A DNA stretch of 60,796 nt from Methylophaga thiooxydans DMS010 (GTDB lineage Bacteria; Pseudomonadota; Gammaproteobacteria; Nitrosococcales; Methylophagaceae): positions 1 through 60,796 of the forward strand of contig NZ_GG657888.1 of NCBI RefSeq assembly GCF_000156355.1. Direction: 5' to 3'. Every line of letters begins with the position of its first letter. Position 1 is the first letter of the stretch. Positions 46,216 through 55,110 of this stretch are shown here, piece by piece. The position numbers and the translations under genes are program-made. The notes beneath the pieces were generated by a model. That model did not search any database. It was given only the letters and a program-made list of their open reading frames with translations, and was not told where the DNA came from.

Positions 46216-46638
46216 ATGATGGAAAACTTACTACAACTGCTACGTGAGAAGGCATTCGACAAAAAGCCTACCGTCGAAGAACTGAAAAAGTTTGATGGTC
46301 TGGACAGCATTACAGCCAAAGAGCGTGATGAAGCCTGGAAAGTCATTCAGGACGAAAAGCAGGCTCAGTCTAAAACGAATTCAGAAGCTGATGATAATGG
46401 GGGTGGCGGTGACTCAGACAAAAACAGCACAACCACAACAACCACTACAACCGACAGTGACCCTGATTCTAAACCAAGCACCAAACAGAACGCTTTACCA
46501 CACTACCGTGTGACCGTGATGCGGGATGGGTTTCGTCGTTTAGGTCGTGCCTGGTCAGGCAGTGATGATGTCGAGCTGAGCGAAGAAGAGGTCGCCATCC
46601 TGGAAGCCGATCCGATGTTCAGCGTTGTCGAGCTATAA
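46216..46638 (+). CDS. Mu gp35 / FluMu HI1506-like protein
   Basis: This 140-residue protein has an N-terminal helical part (LLQLLREKAFDKKPTVEELKKF), a low-complexity Asp/Gly/Thr linker with eight consecutive Thr, and a C-terminal domain with VMRDGFRRLGRAWSGSDDVELSE. The latter is the HI1506-like fold. It sits at the gp35 position after gpT. Confidence 0.8.
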   Translation: MMENLLQLLREKAFDKKPTVEELKKFDGLDSITAKERDEAWKVIQDEKQAQSKTNSEADDNGGGGDSDKNSTTTTTTTTDSDPDSKPSTKQNALPHYRVTVMRDGFRRLGRAWSGSDDVELSEEEVAILEADPMFSVVEL

Positions 46639-46653
46639 GCGGATATCTCAACG

Positions 46654-47073
46654 ATGCCTTACTGCACACAACAAGACCTGGTCACCCGATATGGAGAGGA
46701 TGAACTGATCCAGCTTACGGATAAGCAAAACACGGGTCAGCTGGACACGGACGTCATTAATTTAGCCATTGCCGACTCAGACAGCATGATTGATGGTTAT
46801 CTGGGTGGCCGTTACAGCCTGCCGATTGACCCGCTGCCAAGGTCATTGGTGCGTATTGCTTGCGAAATTACACGCTATTACTTGTACGAAAATCTAGCGC
46901 CCGATGAAGTAAAAGACCGGTACAACGAAGCAGTCAAGTCACTCAAAAGCATCGCCCGTGGCGAATTGAGCATTGGTATCAGTACAGAAGGTGCCAAACC
47001 TCTCAGCCAAAACACAGTGAAAATCAACACCGGTGGCAATGTCTTTAACCGTAAAGATAAGAGCTTTATATGA
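46654..47073 (+). CDS. Mu gp36-like head-tail connector protein (DUF1320)
   Basis: This is a 139-residue protein with the DUF1320 pattern: PYCTQQDLVTRYGEDELIQLTD, AIADSDSMIDGYLGGRYSLP and RIACEITRYYLYEN. It is an adaptor at the head-tail joint. It overlaps gp37 by four bases. Confidence 0.9.
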   Translation: MPYCTQQDLVTRYGEDELIQLTDKQNTGQLDTDVINLAIADSDSMIDGYLGGRYSLPIDPLPRSLVRIACEITRYYLYENLAPDEVKDRYNEAVKSLKSIARGELSIGISTEGAKPLSQNTVKINTGGNVFNRKDKSFI

Positions 47074-47633
47074 ACAGCATTAGCACCGTTGAAGATCACA
47101 TCATTGAAAAAGCACAGGCGTTATTTGGCAATACATTAAGCGCTGCTGAAGTGTTACCCAGCGCGTTGAACTTGGCAGTACTGAAACAGTTGGTTGCCTC
47201 AAACAGAACGCCGGGCGTTTACACCACGTTTCTCGGTGGTCAAGGCAACTCACGCGGTAGCCTCAATGGCCGTTTTGATGTGTATGTCATCACCCGTCAC
47301 GTTGGTAACCACAGCGCCCGGCGTCGAGGTGACACAACCACCATTGGTGCTTATGACATTTTAGCGGCACTGATTCCTAAGCTGCATGAATCGACGATTG
47401 CAGGGGTCGGTTCACTGGCGCTGAAGAATGTCAGGAATCTGTTTTCAATGCAGCTGGAGCAAAGCTTCAAAGCCACGATGTATGCCGTCACTTTTGAGTT
47501 GCCAAATATGCCATTTCCTAATGACTTTGACCCATCAACGTTGGCTGATTTTGTCACCTTTCATGCTGAACATTCATTGGTCGACGGCGACGACGAACCC
47601 GACGCTATTGACCACATAACATTGGAGCAATAA
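47070..47633 (+). CDS. Mu gp37-like tail-completion protein (DUF1834)
   Basis: This is a 187-residue protein. The EDHIIEKAQALFGNTL start, the VYTTFLGGQGNSRGSLNGRFDVYVITRH centre and a C-terminal DFVTFHAEHSL fit DUF1834/gp37. It is placed as in Mu between gp36 and gp38. Confidence 0.88.
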   Translation: MNSISTVEDHIIEKAQALFGNTLSAAEVLPSALNLAVLKQLVASNRTPGVYTTFLGGQGNSRGSLNGRFDVYVITRHVGNHSARRRGDTTTIGAYDILAALIPKLHESTIAGVGSLALKNVRNLFSMQLEQSFKATMYAVTFELPNMPFPNDFDPSTLADFVTFHAEHSLVDGDDEPDAIDHITLEQ

Positions 47634-47636
47634 ACC

Positions 47637-47885
47637 ATGCCAGACCGAATTTTTATCAAACCCGCCAAGCAGGCTGTCAATGTGCGAAAGCTACGCGGCG
47701 GTCTGTTAAATCAGCACGGTGAATACGTGCCACGTGAAGTGTATTACCTGAAGCGGATAAAAGACGGTGATGCGATTGAGCTAACCAGTGACGCCGACAT
47801 TAAAAAAGCGTTGGCCAAGGCTAAAACGGATGCCAAAAAAGCCGTTGCTGCCAAACCCACAGATTCAACTGATAAGGATGCATAA
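47637..47885 (+). CDS. Mu gp38-like small protein (DUF2635)
   Basis: This is an 82-residue basic protein whose first 50 residues (MPDRIFIKPAKQAVNVRK, VPREVYYLKRIKDGD) match DUF2635. The Lys/Ala-rich tail is of low complexity. It precedes the sheath gene by two bases. Confidence 0.85.
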   Translation: MPDRIFIKPAKQAVNVRKLRGGLLNQHGEYVPREVYYLKRIKDGDAIELTSDADIKKALAKAKTDAKKAVAAKPTDSTDKDA

Positions 47886-47887
47886 GC

Positions 47888-49354
47888 ATGGCTATTTCTT
47901 TTGATACGATTCCTGAAAAATTACGTCTACCGTTTACAGCCATTGAGTTCAGTAATCGGTTGGCAGGTAATGCCAATATTGATTTTAAAATGCTGGTTAT
48001 CGGTCAGCGACTGTCAACCGGCACGATTCCAGCGGGGCAAGCAGTTCGTGCCAATAGCCCTGAAGAATTGGAAGCGTATTTTGGTCGAGGCTCTATGTTG
48101 GCTGAAATGGGCAAGGCACAAATCAATGCCGATCAGTTTACTGAAAAGTGGTTCTTGGCTTTAGATGATGCATCAGGCGGTGAACAAGCAACCGGGTCAA
48201 TCACCGTTACTGGCCCGGCCACGCGAGGAGGCACAGTCTTTCTTTACATCGCAGGCTATCGCTTACTCATTGGTGTTGACGCTGCTGACACGGATGAAGA
48301 TATTGCCAGCGCTATCGTTGCAGCCATTACGGCAGAGACGACCTTACCGGTAACAGCCGAAGTTAATGGTGCAGAGTCGACTGAGGTCGATATCACTTGT
48401 AAGTGGAAAGGTGAAACCGGCAACGATATTGATATGCGACTCAATTTCTACGATGAAGCCTTGCCTGATGGTGTCGGCCTCACCTTTGTGGCCATGTCTG
48501 GCGGTACCGGTAATCCTGATCTTACTGATGTGTTCACTGCTATTGGTGATGAATGGTACAACTGGCTTGCAGTGCCTTATACCGATACAGCCAACTTAGT
48601 GGTGCTAGAAGCCGAAGCAGAAAGTCGCTGGGGGCCAATGCGTGCCATCGGCTTTCGGGCATTTACTGCGTTTAAAGGCACCCACTCAGAAACCGGGACT
48701 TTTGGCAGTGGACGAAATGGCCCACACGTCACCTGCATGGGTACCAATGACTCACCGACTCCGCCTTATCTATGGGCTGGCGTCAATTGTGTTGTCGCTG
48801 CCGCTTCCTTGCAAATTGACCCGGCACGTCAGCTAAGAACGCTGGCATTGCCTGGTATTAAGCCACCGAAAAAAGAACTGCGTTGGGATGGTACCGAGCG
48901 TAATCAGCTGCTGTTCGATGGTATTGCTACTTACAGTGTTGATCGTGGTGGATTGGTACGAATTGAACGTCAAATCAGTATGTATCAAACCAATGCGTCC
49001 GGCTTTGCTGATGACAGTTATCTCAACATCAACACGGCAGAAACATTAGAACGCATCCGCTTTGAGCAACGGGCAATGGTGTCTCAAAAATTCCCGCGTC
49101 ACAAGCTGGCGGATGATGATTTTGATATTCCAGCCGGTCAGGCGGTGGTGACGCGTAATGCCATGGAAGATGAGTTTTTAGCCTTGTATACCGTCTTTAT
49201 GGATCGCGGCTGGTGCCAGGATTATGAAGGTTATAAAGCCACAATCATCGCTGAAATTCATGATGACGATCCAGACCGTCTGGATATGTATGACTCACCA
49301 AAACTCATCAATAACCTACGTGTCACGGCTGTGCACACTGAATATCGTCGTTAA
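47888..49354 (+). CDS. L: Contractile tail sheath protein gpL
   Basis: This 488-residue sheath subunit starts AISFDTIPEKLRLPFTAIEF and has the RGSMLAEM region, an inserted Ig-like domain about 95-190, and the characteristic TYSVDRGGLVRIERQISMYQ and C-terminal SPKLINNLRVTAVHTEYRR. It shows that this prophage encodes a Mu-type contractile myovirus tail. Confidence 0.95.
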   Translation: MAISFDTIPEKLRLPFTAIEFSNRLAGNANIDFKMLVIGQRLSTGTIPAGQAVRANSPEELEAYFGRGSMLAEMGKAQINADQFTEKWFLALDDASGGEQATGSITVTGPATRGGTVFLYIAGYRLLIGVDAADTDEDIASAIVAAITAETTLPVTAEVNGAESTEVDITCKWKGETGNDIDMRLNFYDEALPDGVGLTFVAMSGGTGNPDLTDVFTAIGDEWYNWLAVPYTDTANLVVLEAEAESRWGPMRAIGFRAFTAFKGTHSETGTFGSGRNGPHVTCMGTNDSPTPPYLWAGVNCVVAAASLQIDPARQLRTLALPGIKPPKKELRWDGTERNQLLFDGIATYSVDRGGLVRIERQISMYQTNASGFADDSYLNINTAETLERIRFEQRAMVSQKFPRHKLADDDFDIPAGQAVVTRNAMEDEFLALYTVFMDRGWCQDYEGYKATIIAEIHDDDPDRLDMYDSPKLINNLRVTAVHTEYRR

Positions 49355-49369
49355 ATTTAGGAGTAAGCA

Positions 49370-49720
49370 ATGAGCGAACAAGTCACAGGAAAAGTAAAAG
49401 TCAGAATTGACGGCGGTGTTATTGAGTCAGAAAACGAAGCCACGTTAGATCCGGGTGGTGTTTCAAGAGAACCGTCGAGCCATGGTGGCAAAACCTATTT
49501 CACCGAATCAGATTCACCACCGAACCTGAAGTTTAAAATCCTGCTCACGTCAACGGTTGACGTGACAGAGGTGAATAAGTGGAAAAACAAAACCGTCACG
49601 TTTATCACTGATACCGGCCAACGTTATTTAATGCGTAACGCCTTCACTGTGAATGTGATTGAGCATGGCATGACCAGTGCGGATGTCGAGATGTCAGGCG
49701 ATATGGCGGAGAAGGTATAA
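49370..49720 (+). CDS. M: Tail tube protein gpM
   Basis: This is a 116-residue beta protein. GKVKVRIDGGVIESENEATLDPGG and VTFITDTGQRYLMRNAFTV match the Mu-like tail tube family. AGGAG stands before the ATG. It lies after the sheath as in Mu. Confidence 0.93.
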   Translation: MSEQVTGKVKVRIDGGVIESENEATLDPGGVSREPSSHGGKTYFTESDSPPNLKFKILLTSTVDVTEVNKWKNKTVTFITDTGQRYLMRNAFTVNVIEHGMTSADVEMSGDMAEKV

Positions 49721-49724
49721 ACGC

Positions 49725-50105
49725 ATGGCCACGATAACAATTTCACTCGAACACGGCGTCAAAATGGGCGATAAAACCCACACTACAGTCTTGCTGCGAG
49801 AGTTAACCCCTGGAGACATCATTGATGCGGGGCTAGCGTCTGAACGTGTCACGGCATCAGATGATGGCTATGTGTTTGCTGTCAGTCCGACATTGATGGG
49901 GCTTCATACCTTGGCGAAGCAGATTGAATCTATTGGTGATTATGACGGCATTGTTGATATTGATGACCTGCGTAAATTTCACCGTGAAGATTTTGAGCTG
50001 CTTCAGTTTCATGCAGAACGATTAGACCAGGCAGTGCTGGAGTCTGTCATGCAGCGGGGGAAGCATGATGCGTCTGGCGGAGAACCTGAACTGGCAGACG
50101 ATTAA
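49725..50105 (+). CDS. Tail assembly chaperone, Mu gp41-like (zero-frame product)
   Basis: This is a 126-residue protein with an LEHGVKMGDKTHTTVLLRELTPGDIIDA start typical of gp41/E-type tail chaperones. It guides tape-measure and tube assembly. The zero-frame protein ends at TAA 50105. The same gene also makes a frameshifted longer form described separately. Confidence 0.9.
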   Translation: MATITISLEHGVKMGDKTHTTVLLRELTPGDIIDAGLASERVTASDDGYVFAVSPTLMGLHTLAKQIESIGDYDGIVDIDDLRKFHREDFELLQFHAERLDQAVLESVMQRGKHDASGGEPELADD

Positions 50106-50190
50106 GTTCAGCCAGTACAGCCAGACGCCTCTTAACTACACATTAAATAGACCTTTAAGACTCTTTTATACGCAGCTAATGAAACGATGA
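49725..50190 (+). CDS. Tail assembly chaperone long form by -2 ribosomal frameshift
   Basis: At CGG GGG A (50055-50061) peptidyl-tRNA-Gly can slip back two bases, from 50058-50060 to 50056-50058, with perfect GGG pairing. Translation then continues in a frame open to TGA at 50188-50190, overlapping the tape-measure ATG. The added 43 residues (MMRLAENLNWQTIKFSQ...NRPLRLFYTQLMKR) have the look of a tail-chaperone extension. The total is 155 residues. A -2 shift on a G-run is what has been reported for Mu itself. Confidence 0.8.
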
Positions 50191-51959
50191 GCCAAAACGA
50201 CTTAACAACCAGCATCAACATCAACGCCGGAGGTAACTTCGGCCGCCAGATGCGTGTTAATGAAGACCGTTGGAAACGCTTTAGCAAAACAGGCCAACGT
50301 CAAATGGGCGTGTTGCGTAGAAGTGTCAGCAGCTTTGGTAACGGGCTTGATAAGTTAGGCAATCGTTACACCGCACTATTGACCGGTGCCGCTGGTGCCG
50401 GAACAGCCAAGTTTTTAGTCTCGCTTGAGCGTCGCTTCACTCGGCTAGGCATTCAAGCCAATATCGGTGCTGAAGCAATCGATGAACTGAAAAAGAAAAT
50501 CTATGAAACGGCACAATCACCCGACATCAGAGTTGACCCAAGTCAAATCACCAGCGCGATTGAATCTATTGTCGAGAAAACCGGTGACCTGGACTTTGCT
50601 GAAGCCAATATCCGCAACATTGGTTTAGCCATCCAGGCAACCGGTGCAGAAGGCACATCGATTGGTGAAGTGCTAGGTGAGTTCCAGAAAATGGGCATCG
50701 TCTTGGAAAAAGACGTGCTTACGGCACTCGACACACTCAATGTGCAAGGTAAAGAAGGCGCGTTCACCTTGCAAAATATTGCGGCATTAGGCCCTCGTGT
50801 TGTCACCGCTTACACCTCGATGGGGCGGCAAGGTATTCCTGCTATTCGTGAGATGGGTGCGGCATTGCAGGTTATCCGTCAGGGTACCGGCTCATCAGAG
50901 ATGGCAGCGACGGCTTTTGAAGCCTTAATGCGGACACTGAGTGATGCTAAGAAAATAGACATGCTCAAAAGCGGCGGCATCAAAATATTTGATGCTGAAG
51001 CTTTAAGTCGTGGCGAAGAAGTGTTGCGACCAATCAATGAAATCATGGTCGACATTATCAAAAAAACACAAGGCAAAAAAACACTGTTAAGCACCGTGTT
51101 TGATGCAGAAGCCATGCGTGCATTCAATTCTTCCACTGCCGAGTTCCAGCGCACTGGTGGGCTGGAAAGCTTAGATAAATTCATGAATGTCCACGCTGAT
51201 GGCACCACCACATTAGAAGACTCGACCAGAGCAGCAAATGATGCCGCAGGCGCTATGCGAAACCTCTACACTGCCTGGCAACAATTTGCTGACTCAAACC
51301 TGACTACCTACATTCAATCATTGGCGGACACGATCAATGACATTGATAAAGAAACACTGGATATGCTCATCAAAGGTGCAGCAGGTCTGGTTGCAGTCGG
51401 TGGCACAGCTATCCTAGCGAGGAAACTCTATAAAGGTGGCAAGGGTATCTCCGACTTTGTTAAAGGCAGCAAAGCTAAATCCGCCATGGGTGGTGCACTA
51501 GGCGGGATGGATGGGGTAACGCCTGTTTATGTTGTCAATATGCGCGGCGGCATGGATCCAACGGGTATGGATCCAAAAAAGAAACCAAAAGTAAAAAAAC
51601 CTAATCGTAGGCAAATGCTTAGAGCAGCGCCAAATATGAAAACAATAGCAGCGATGGGTGCCGGAGCGATGGGTACTGCTGGTTTAGCAGTTGGCGCTGC
51701 TGGTTTGGCAGGTTACGGAGCCGGTAAGGTTATTTATGATAATGCATTAGAAGGCACTGAGTTTGCTGACGCATTAGGCCGTTCGATTGCTAAAGCCTTG
51801 GCTTTGTTTGGTAATGATAATGCTCAGGCCGCATTAAGTGCGGAAAAACGCAGCCAACTGCAAATTGAAGTCACCGATAAGCGTGTCCAGGTCAAAAATA
51901 TCCAAAGCGATGACATGGATATTAATGTCGATACTGGCCCTACAGTGGGGAATCTGTAA
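50187..51959 (+). CDS. Tape measure protein, Mu gp42-like
   Basis: This 590-residue tail length ruler has the TP901-type tape-measure core (about 85-350: FTRLGIQANIGAEAIDELKKKIYETAQ, VLGEFQKMGIVLEKDV) and hydrophobic segments about 395-410 and 485-515. It overlaps the frameshift ORF by four bases. Confidence 0.92.
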   Translation: MSQNDLTTSININAGGNFGRQMRVNEDRWKRFSKTGQRQMGVLRRSVSSFGNGLDKLGNRYTALLTGAAGAGTAKFLVSLERRFTRLGIQANIGAEAIDELKKKIYETAQSPDIRVDPSQITSAIESIVEKTGDLDFAEANIRNIGLAIQATGAEGTSIGEVLGEFQKMGIVLEKDVLTALDTLNVQGKEGAFTLQNIAALGPRVVTAYTSMGRQGIPAIREMGAALQVIRQGTGSSEMAATAFEALMRTLSDAKKIDMLKSGGIKIFDAEALSRGEEVLRPINEIMVDIIKKTQGKKTLLSTVFDAEAMRAFNSSTAEFQRTGGLESLDKFMNVHADGTTTLEDSTRAANDAAGAMRNLYTAWQQFADSNLTTYIQSLADTINDIDKETLDMLIKGAAGLVAVGGTAILARKLYKGGKGISDFVKGSKAKSAMGGALGGMDGVTPVYVVNMRGGMDPTGMDPKKKPKVKKPNRRQMLRAAPNMKTIAAMGAGAMGTAGLAVGAAGLAGYGAGKVIYDNALEGTEFADALGRSIAKALALFGNDNAQAALSAEKRSQLQIEVTDKRVQVKNIQSDDMDINVDTGPTVGNL

Positions 51960-53086
51960 TGGCCGAACAAGTATTGACATGGCGCGAGCAACTTCAACAA
52001 TCCTCATTCCGTGGCGTTGAGTTTTATGTTGATGACCATACGCTCGAATTTGGTCGCCGTGTCCAGTTGCATGATTATCCCTTTAAAGATGATGCCTATG
52101 CCGAAGACTTAGGCGGCAAAGATGCTGTGTACTCCTTTCCTGCTTTTGTAGTGGGTGAAGATTACAGGCAGCAGCGTGACAAACTGATTGAGGCTTTAAA
52201 CAAAAAAGGCTCTGGCACCTTAGTTCATCGTTACCTCGGACGTGTCCGTGTGCAGGCTGGCCCCAGCAGTTTGCGTGAAACCAATAAAGAAGGTGGTATT
52301 GCCCGATTTACTCTGACTTTTTACAAAGCTGAGTCACGCGCCAAGCCAACATCAAAAGTTGACACGCAACAACGCGTCAATGCAGCGGCCAAAAACGCAC
52401 AAGCTGTAGTGAAGCAACAATTTACATCGGCATACAGCGTTACCGGCTTTCCAGGTTGGGTGAAAGAACAGGCGAAAACCGTCTTATCCGATATCGAGTC
52501 ACGCTTTTCCGGATTAGGTGTTATCGATGCCACCATTGCCGATTTTGTTGGTTTGCCCGATGCCTTAGCGGGGCAGGTGATTGGCAGTGTCGGCAGTCTT
52601 TCTGCCATGACTCAGTTTCGTAAACTGTTCAGCTTTGGTAGCGAATCAGCCGCCGTGCCAACCACCACGCCAAGTCGTGTTCAGCAAGCCTCAAATCAGC
52701 AGGCAATCATTAACCTGGTACAACAATCATCACAAATTGAAGCGGCCAGAGTGGCTAGTACCCGTGATTATGACTCGGCTCAAGATGCGATTGCCGCACG
52801 TGATGAACTGTCTGAGGTATTAGATGAGCAAATGCAAGCGGCAGACGATGAGACCTATATCGCACTGCAAGATTTACGGGCTTCCATGGTTCAAGACCTG
52901 ACAGAACGTGCCGCCAACCTCAAGCAAGTTCGTCGCTATACACCACAAGCGACATTGCCCTCATTAGTGATTGCGCATCAGCTCTACCAAGACGCTGATC
53001 GTGCAACCGATATCGTCTCTCGCAATAACATCGGTCACCCCGGATTTGTACCCGGTGGTCAGACTTTGGAGGTGTTGGATGCATGA
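51959..53086 (+). CDS. N: DNA circularisation / tail protein gpN (Mu gp43-like)
   Basis: This is a 375-residue protein. The N-terminal WREQLQQSSFRGVEFYVDDHTLEFGRRVQLHDYP matches the DNA-circularisation N-terminal family. In Mu gpN is a tail/baseplate component rather than an enzyme. It overlaps its neighbours by 1 base before and 8 bases after. Confidence 0.9.
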   Translation: MAEQVLTWREQLQQSSFRGVEFYVDDHTLEFGRRVQLHDYPFKDDAYAEDLGGKDAVYSFPAFVVGEDYRQQRDKLIEALNKKGSGTLVHRYLGRVRVQAGPSSLRETNKEGGIARFTLTFYKAESRAKPTSKVDTQQRVNAAAKNAQAVVKQQFTSAYSVTGFPGWVKEQAKTVLSDIESRFSGLGVIDATIADFVGLPDALAGQVIGSVGSLSAMTQFRKLFSFGSESAAVPTTTPSRVQQASNQQAIINLVQQSSQIEAARVASTRDYDSAQDAIAARDELSEVLDEQMQAADDETYIALQDLRASMVQDLTERAANLKQVRRYTPQATLPSLVIAHQLYQDADRATDIVSRNNIGHPGFVPGGQTLEVLDA

Positions 53087-54101
53087 TGTCGCCTTGAAAG
53101 TGAATGGTCTGGACTGGTATGGCTGGGAAGAGGTTCGGATCAATCGTTCAATTGTTCAAATTGCGAATGAGTTTAATCTCAAGCTGACTGATAAATGGTC
53201 TGAAAACAGCGCGCCACGCCCTATTAACGATGGCGATTCCTGCAAGGTGACGATTGATGATCACACGGTCATCACTGGCTATATTGATGAAGTTGATCAT
53301 AGCTATGATGACAGCACTAATGGCATTCAAGTAGCAGGGCGTGATGCAACCGGTGACCTGGTTGATTGTAGCGCGCCATCGTTTCAGTGGGCTGGTCGTA
53401 ACCAATTAGAGGGTGCGTCAGTACTCTGTGAGCCATACGGTATTCCGGTGTCCTCAACGGTTGATACCAGCAAACCGTTTGCCACAATGAAATCAGATGA
53501 AGGTGAAAGCACCTTTGAAGTGCTCGATACCGTCGCTAAAATCAGAGCAGTACTGCTAGTGTCTGATGGTTTGGGTGGCCTAAAAATCACACGTTCCGGA
53601 ACCCGACGCCTGAAAGGCAGTTTAGAAACCGGTGTCAACATTAAAGCCGGTAGTCGTAAACGCTCATCACGCGAACGCTTTAGTCACTACACGGTTAAAG
53701 GCCAAACCAGCAGTGCCTGGATAGATACGGTATCGGTGTCAGCTACCGTGGCAGATAAAGCCGTTACTCGTCATCGACCTAAAATTATTCTAGCTGAAGA
53801 TGCCTTAGATGCCGCTGGCTGCAAAGCCAGAGCCACATGGCATAGAAATATTTCTGCAGCGAAAGCTCAGACATTTAATTACACGATGCTGAGCTGGTAT
53901 TTAGACGATGAATTGATCGAACCCAATTGCCTTATCGCAGTGAAAGACCACTACCTGAATGTCAATCGTGACCTATTGATCGTAGGCATCACCTATATAG
54001 TTGATGATAAAGGGCTGCGCGCTGAGCTGATCCTTGGTTTGCCTGAAGCGTTTGAACTACAAGCCCTGCCAGAGCCAAACGATGAAGGCGGTGTCTGGTA
54101 A
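53079..54101 (+). CDS. P: Baseplate hub protein gpP (Mu gp44-like)
   Basis: This is a 340-residue protein of the gpD/late-control/T4 gp27-like hub type: ALKVNGLDWYGWEEVRINRSI, SCKVTIDDHTVITGYIDEV, VAGRDATGDLVDC. ATG 53079 has GGAGG close upstream; the longer frame from 52971 is inside gpN. It overlaps the spike gene by one base. Confidence 0.92.
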   Translation: MHDVALKVNGLDWYGWEEVRINRSIVQIANEFNLKLTDKWSENSAPRPINDGDSCKVTIDDHTVITGYIDEVDHSYDDSTNGIQVAGRDATGDLVDCSAPSFQWAGRNQLEGASVLCEPYGIPVSSTVDTSKPFATMKSDEGESTFEVLDTVAKIRAVLLVSDGLGGLKITRSGTRRLKGSLETGVNIKAGSRKRSSRERFSHYTVKGQTSSAWIDTVSVSATVADKAVTRHRPKIILAEDALDAAGCKARATWHRNISAAKAQTFNYTMLSWYLDDELIEPNCLIAVKDHYLNVNRDLLIVGITYIVDDKGLRAELILGLPEAFELQALPEPNDEGGVW

Positions 54102-54652
54102 TGCGTCGCTTACAGAAATTACTGTCACCATTAAAACGTGGCCTGCAACAAATGCTACGTGTCGGTGCCTTGCTTAAAGTCAATGACGCACCACCGATTC
54201 AAATGGTGCAGATCGAAACCTTATCTGGTGAGGTGATTGAGGTGCCTCGCATTCAAGATTACGGCATAACATCCGTGCCACTACCCGGAGCAAAAGGTGT
54301 CGTCGCGGCTATTGGCGGTAAAACCAATGGCTATGTTTGCATCAAGATGGATGATAAGCGCTATCGTCAAGTCAGTCTCAAGCCGGGCGAAGTTGCACTC
54401 TACGATAGTCAAGGACAACTCGTTCACCTCAAGCAGGGTGGCCTGATGGAGTTGATTGCCAACACACAAATCACGGCCAAAGTGCCGGTTTTTCGTATCG
54501 AAGGCCAACTGAACGTCACCGGCGACATTATCGATCACGTCGATAGCGATGGTCTGACCATGGCGAGCATGCGTTCTACTTATAACGGCCACAATCATAA
54601 TGGCGATAGTGGCGGCACCACCAGTAACCCTAATCAGAGTATGACACCATGA
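54101..54652 (+). CDS. Baseplate spike protein (Mu gp45-like)
   Basis: This 183-residue membrane-piercing spike has an N-terminal OB-like domain, then beta-helical repeats. The tip has HNHNGDSGG, the His-x-His iron-binding type tip motif seen in Mu gp45 and P2 gpV. It overlaps gp46 by four bases. Confidence 0.92.
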   Translation: MRRLQKLLSPLKRGLQQMLRVGALLKVNDAPPIQMVQIETLSGEVIEVPRIQDYGITSVPLPGAKGVVAAIGGKTNGYVCIKMDDKRYRQVSLKPGEVALYDSQGQLVHLKQGGLMELIANTQITAKVPVFRIEGQLNVTGDIIDHVDSDGLTMASMRSTYNGHNHNGDSGGTTSNPNQSMTP

Positions 54653-55110
54653 TGGATTTTGTTATCAAAATGGTGAATAAAAATGGTCGTCCACGCTTTG
54701 TGCTGGAAACCGATCCATTAAAAATTACCTACGTCGCGATACTGGAAACAGCCGTCATCGTGGCGCTTTTCACTGACAGACAAGCCGACTCAGATGACGT
54801 CATCCCCGATGGCACCAATGATAAACGTGGCTGGTGGGGCGATGCCTTGGCGTCTGTTTCTGGTGACTTGATCGGCTCACGGCTTTGGTTGTTACAACGT
54901 GAAAAGCAAACCGAGCCTGTGCGAAAAGCCGCTGAAGACTATGCCGATGAAGCCTTGCAGCATCTCATTGATGATGAAGTGGTTGATTCCGTGCAAGTCA
55001 CAGCCAGTTACCCACGCGCTGAATGGTTAGCCTTAGATATCGACATCGAAACAGCAGACGGCCAGCTTTTAAATTTCAATTATGCCTGGGAGGCTTTCAA
55101 TGGCGTTTAA
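54649..55110 (+). CDS. Baseplate protein, Mu gp46-like
   Basis: This 153-residue protein has the GP46 pattern: an ALFTDRQADSDDVIPDGTNDKRGWWGDAL segment and a C-terminal LLNFNYAWE. It is a wedge-type baseplate component. It overlaps gp47 by 11 bases. Confidence 0.92.
   Translation: MMDFVIKMVNKNGRPRFVLETDPLKITYVAILETAVIVALFTDRQADSDDVIPDGTNDKRGWWGDALASVSGDLIGSRLWLLQREKQTEPVRKAAEDYADEALQHLIDDEVVDSVQVTASYPRAEWLALDIDIETADGQLLNFNYAWEAFNGV

Noticed and set aside
52971..53078. Upstream extension of the gpP gene
   Set aside because: The extension is inside gpN in another frame. The ATG at 53079 has GGAGG and gives the normal hub N-terminus.
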